Assembly: GCA_903868285.1 (NCBI GenBank)
Contig: CAIPUP010000413.1
Span: 1 to 16,388 of the forward strand
DNA from: an uncultured beta proteobacterium
Lineage (GTDB): Bacteria > Pseudomonadota > Gammaproteobacteria > Burkholderiales > SG8-39
Length of the DNA: 16,388 nucleotides
Reading direction: 5' to 3'
Both the position numbers and the translations under genes were made by a program. Shown here one piece after another: positions 14,704-16,388 of this stretch. Positions within the stretch are counted from its first letter, which is position 1; each line of letters begins with the position of its first letter. The notes beneath the pieces are model-generated. The model made no database searches, was not told the DNA's origin, and saw only the letters and a program-made list of their open reading frames with translations.

Positions 14704-15096
14704 ATGCTTGCCGTCCCGCCCCCGCCGCCCCATCCGGTACACGCCACCCCGCTCGGTCTGCCCATCGCCGCCATCATGGCGCTCGGGCGCTGGAAGCGGC
14801 TGCTGGCGCGTCACGGCAGTGGCTGCTCGTGCTGCGTCGACGGCCCGGCACCCGATCAAAGCGAGCAGCGCATGCTTGACTGGCTGGCCGAGCAGCATGG
14901 TGCGGCCTGCGCGTGCGGCGATGGCGAGATCACGCGCGGGCTGGCGCAGCTGGCCGGCTTTGTGCCCGGCAGCGCTGGCAGCATTGAGCGATTGCTGAGC
15001 GAGCTCGGGCGCAATGCCGGCGCAGCGCAAGAGGCGCACTGGCGGCGCGTACTGGAAGAGTTGGGCAACTGCTTCGACACTCTCGAGGGTTGGTAG
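14704..15096 (+). CDS. Hypothetical protein with CxCC and CxC clusters
   Basis: A 130-residue protein of no family I recognise. After a proline run (PPPPPHP) it has an ALGRWKRLLARHG helix, then GSGCSCCVDG, about 24 residues rich in charged helix (QSEQRMLDWLAEQHG), then AACACGDG, and a helical C-terminal half (SIERLLSELGRN, HWRRVLEELGNCF). The two Cys groups (three Cys, then two, each followed by a V/G-Asp-Gly) could bind a metal or Fe-S cluster; this is inference. Codon bias is GC3-rich like its neighbours, which supports coding. The frame stays open upstream to 14536, but ATG 14704 is the first start giving an uncluttered protein. No strong ribosome binding site is visible. It ends at a TAG that is part of an inverted repeat and precedes ridA by 64 bases. 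Confidence 0.6.
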   Translation: MLAVPPPPPHPVHATPLGLPIAAIMALGRWKRLLARHGSGCSCCVDGPAPDQSEQRMLDWLAEQHGAACACGDGEITRGLAQLAGFVPGSAGSIERLLSELGRNAGAAQEAHWRRVLEELGNCFDTLEGW

Positions 15097-15121
15097 CAGG
15101 TGGCTCGACGAGCCGCTGCTA
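15094..15121. terminator. Long inverted repeat beginning at the stop codon; possible hairpin/attenuator
   Basis: TAGCAG-GT-GGCTCG-A-CGAGCC-G-CTGCTA: two perfect 6-bp arms with a 1-base centre and a small 2:1 mismatch between them. The left arm starts with the TAG stop of the hypothetical gene. No T run follows, so it is a weak terminator at best; it may protect mRNA ends or act as a protein site. Confidence 0.45.
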
Positions 15122-15136
15122 AAGTTATCTTAACTT
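15122..15136. promoter_or_regulatory. AT-rich palindrome AAGTTA-TCT-TAACTT upstream of ridA
   Basis: A perfect 6-bp inverted repeat with a 3-base centre directly abuts the GC-rich repeat before it and lies 24 bases upstream of the RidA ATG. It is placed where a promoter/operator would be (TTATCT could be a -10). The local A/T content is sharply higher than around it. A role as operator is inference. Confidence 0.4.
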
Positions 15137-15160
15137 ATCGATTTAAAAAGGAAATTTGCC

Positions 15161-15631
15161 ATGACCGGACGCATAGATAGTCGCCTTGCCGAACTCGGCA
15201 TCGTGTTGCCCAGTGAACTCGAACCGGCCGGCAATTACGTCGGTTGCGTCATCACTGGCAACCTCGCCTTCATCTCGGGCCAGGTGCCGAGCAAGGACGG
15301 CCAGCGCACCGGCTTTGGCAAGCTCGGGCGCGAATTCAATCTGGAGCAGGGCCAGCACTACGCCCGCCTGGCCGGACTGAATGTGCTGACGCGCCTGAAG
15401 AACGGACTGGGCGGCGACCTCGACCGGGTAGTGCGATGCGTGAAGCTGGTGGGCTTTGTCAACTGCACCGAAGACTTCGGCGAGCAGCCCAAGGTCATCA
15501 ACGGTGCCTCCGACCTGATGGTGCAAGTGTTCGGCGAAGCCGGCCGTCACGCCCGCTCGGCCGTGGGCATGGGCTCGCTGCCGTTCGGGATTGCGGTCGA
15601 GGTGGAAGGGATTTTTGAGGTGCGGGGGTAG
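15161..15631 (+). CDS. RidA family protein (YjgF/YER057c/UK114-like, long subgroup)
   Basis: A 156-residue enamine/imine deaminase-type protein. Marks are LEPAGNYVGCVITGNLAFISGQVP (strand 1-2), GFGKLGREFNLEQG, ARLAGLNVLTRLKNGLGGDLDRV, VKLVGFVNCTEDF, KVINGASDLMVQVFGEAGRHARSAVG with the carboxylate-binding Arg132, and LPFGIAVEVEGIFEV with Glu147/149. It is longer than E. coli RidA (128) and matches the subgroup with GRHARSAVG. Unlike the RidA at 6789 it has no extra tails, so the two are not recent duplicates. ATG 15161 has AAGGA about 9 bases upstream in an A/T-rich leader. RidA proteins protect PLP enzymes from 2-aminoacrylate and similar reactive enamines. It is single, or loosely linked with the hypothetical gene upstream. 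Confidence 0.93.
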   Translation: MTGRIDSRLAELGIVLPSELEPAGNYVGCVITGNLAFISGQVPSKDGQRTGFGKLGREFNLEQGQHYARLAGLNVLTRLKNGLGGDLDRVVRCVKLVGFVNCTEDFGEQPKVINGASDLMVQVFGEAGRHARSAVGMGSLPFGIAVEVEGIFEVRG

Positions 15632-15670
15632 CGGGCTGCGCGGGTGAGCGACGGGGGGCAAAGGCCTACG

Positions 15671-15688
15671 ATTAGTTAGGACTAAATC
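15671..15688. promoter_or_regulatory. Imperfect inverted repeat upstream of the cyclase-like gene
   Basis: TTAGT-TAGG-ACTAA (15672-15685), extendable by one bulge to ATTAGT/ACTAAAT, lies about 50 bases upstream of the gene at 15737. It marks the start of the lower-GC region. It may be an operator or promoter element. No clear -35/-10 pair could be fixed; TAGATT at 15701 is a weak -10 candidate. Confidence 0.25.
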
Positions 15689-15736
15689 AGCAACGCAATG
15701 TAGATTTGCGGCTTTCCACCTTTATGGGAGGTCGTG

Positions 15737-16388
15737 ATGAACAAAGGCGCGTTTGCGATGTTGGATTGCTTGGGGTTCAAGGGATTCTGGGCGAGGCATC
15801 CGAAGGGGGCAGGAAACTTAGCGGCATTTCTGCAAAAGATGCAAGCTGCAGTAACTGCTATTTTGAAAGAGCGAGAGCTATTTATCAGCCCTCGTATTAC
15901 GACTGAGCTCAGGTTTTTATCTGATACGGTGATTATTAGTGCAAAGTGGAATTTACCAGCGAAAGACAACCCACTAGATGCAGATGAGCAAGAAGCTCTG
16001 CTGATCTTGTCAACCGTTTCTAGCTGTGTCGCGGTCATCAAGCATTTTTCTAGTCGAAGGCTGTTATTACGCGGACATGTCACATACGGCCCTCATGAAA
16101 TCGTTGACAACTTCATCATTGGTGAGGCGGTTGATAGGGCCGCTGAATTGGCCGAAATTTCAGATGGGGCTTTCATCTGGCTGTCCGATCGGGTCGGCAA
16201 GCTCGCGCTGAATGCGCTGAATGTTACTTTTTCGCGTTGGCAACGCGATGTTCTTGAGGCGCAGCGGTCGCCGTTAGGCGATCGCGCAACGTATTGCGTT
16301 AAACGTCTGAAGGCATATCCAGTCTTGAGAGGTGGCACGTTGAATGGTTTGGTCAATTGGTGGAATGCCCTTCAACCAAACGTTCAAG
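15737..16388 (+). CDS. Class III nucleotidyl cyclase-like protein (Pycsar PycC-like?), 3' end outside window
   Basis: An uninterrupted frame of 217 codons that runs off the right edge without a stop. ATG 15737 has GGGAGG 5 bases upstream, and a GTG one codon earlier is possible. Landmarks of the class III cyclase fold appear in order. AFAMLDCLGFKGFW has Asp10, matching FxDIxGF (metal site A). ELRFLSDTVIIS has Asp63, matching the second metal Asp. LLLRGHVTYGPHE (Arg112-Gly113, Gly118) matches the RGxxxG strand. NFIIGEAVDRAAELAE (127-140) matches the GxAVNxAARLE helix. These spacings are those of small stand-alone cyclases, including pyrimidine cyclases of Pycsar anti-phage systems, but I cannot assign the nucleotide. 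No membrane segment or other domain is seen so far. GC is about 51% over 15781-16380 (hand count), lower than the genes to the left, with many A/T-ending codons, suggesting transfer. Confidence 0.72.
   Translation, partial: MNKGAFAMLDCLGFKGFWARHPKGAGNLAAFLQKMQAAVTAILKERELFISPRITTELRFLSDTVIISAKWNLPAKDNPLDADEQEALLILSTVSSCVAVIKHFSSRRLLLRGHVTYGPHEIVDNFIIGEAVDRAAELAEISDGAFIWLSDRVGKLALNALNVTFSRWQRDVLEAQRSPLGDRATYCVKRLKAYPVLRGGTLNGLVNWWNALQPNVQ

Noticed and set aside
15706..15906. 66-codon plus-strand frame beginning at ATG 15706
   Set aside because: It overlaps the better-supported frame at 15737, which has the ribosome binding site and conserved motifs and stays open to the end of the window.
15682..16083. 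133-codon minus-strand open frame
   Set aside because: It is a shadow of the cyclase-like gene, Ser-rich, with no motif and no ribosome binding site of note.

Overview
The window looks like a chromosomal segment of a beta-proteobacterium, most likely Burkholderiales. The signs are high GC (mostly about 55-70% in lines I counted), a ppx-phoR phosphate pair, a PhoR with the short two-helix N-terminus, and two orphan Bug-type periplasmic solute receptors, a family greatly expanded in that order. I cannot name a genus.

Layout. 1-1918 (+): the 3' end of an exopolyphosphatase gene (ppx) and the phosphate sensor kinase phoR. 1960-4697 (-): a compact run of aldo/keto reductase, MFS transporter and pyridoxamine-phosphate oxidase (pdxH). 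4798-5733 (+): a Rossmann/DUF2520 dehydrogenase-like protein, divergent from that run. It ends exactly against 5734-6660 (-), a PuuE-like polysaccharide-deacetylase-family hydrolase. 6789-9348 (+): a three-gene unit of an unusual RidA protein with lysine-rich tails, an EamA exporter and a Bug receptor. Both junctions are 4-base GTGA overlaps, and the unit ends at a strong bidirectional terminator. 9415-14453 (-): a five-gene catabolic-looking operon, in order of transcription alpha/beta hydrolase, Ldh-family oxidoreductase, Bug receptor, SnoaL/NTF2-like protein and a two-domain VOC (extradiol-dioxygenase-like) protein. 14704-15631 (+): a small unknown Cys-containing protein and a second RidA, separated by two abutting inverted repeats.

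The right edge changes character. From about 15660 GC falls to about 51%, and a gene with a good ribosome binding site starts at 15737 and runs off the window without a stop. Its 217 visible residues carry the spaced landmarks of a class III nucleotidyl cyclase fold: two Asp sites, an RG...G strand, and a GxAxxxAAELAE helix. It resembles the stand-alone cyclases of cyclic-nucleotide anti-phage systems such as Pycsar. This is the most promising lead, but the partner gene that would identify the system lies outside the window.

How the genes may work together (inference): the middle of the window looks like accessory catabolism. Two clusters each pair soluble enzymes with an orphan Bug receptor and share one terminator. 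The first (deacetylase-like hydrolase, RidA, exporter) would suit a nitrogen-containing cyclic or amide compound that yields reactive enamines or imines. The second (hydrolase, oxidoreductase, NTF2-like, VOC) would suit an oxygenated ring or keto acid. No dedicated transcriptional regulator is seen in the window. No tRNA, rRNA, insertion sequence or CRISPR array was found.
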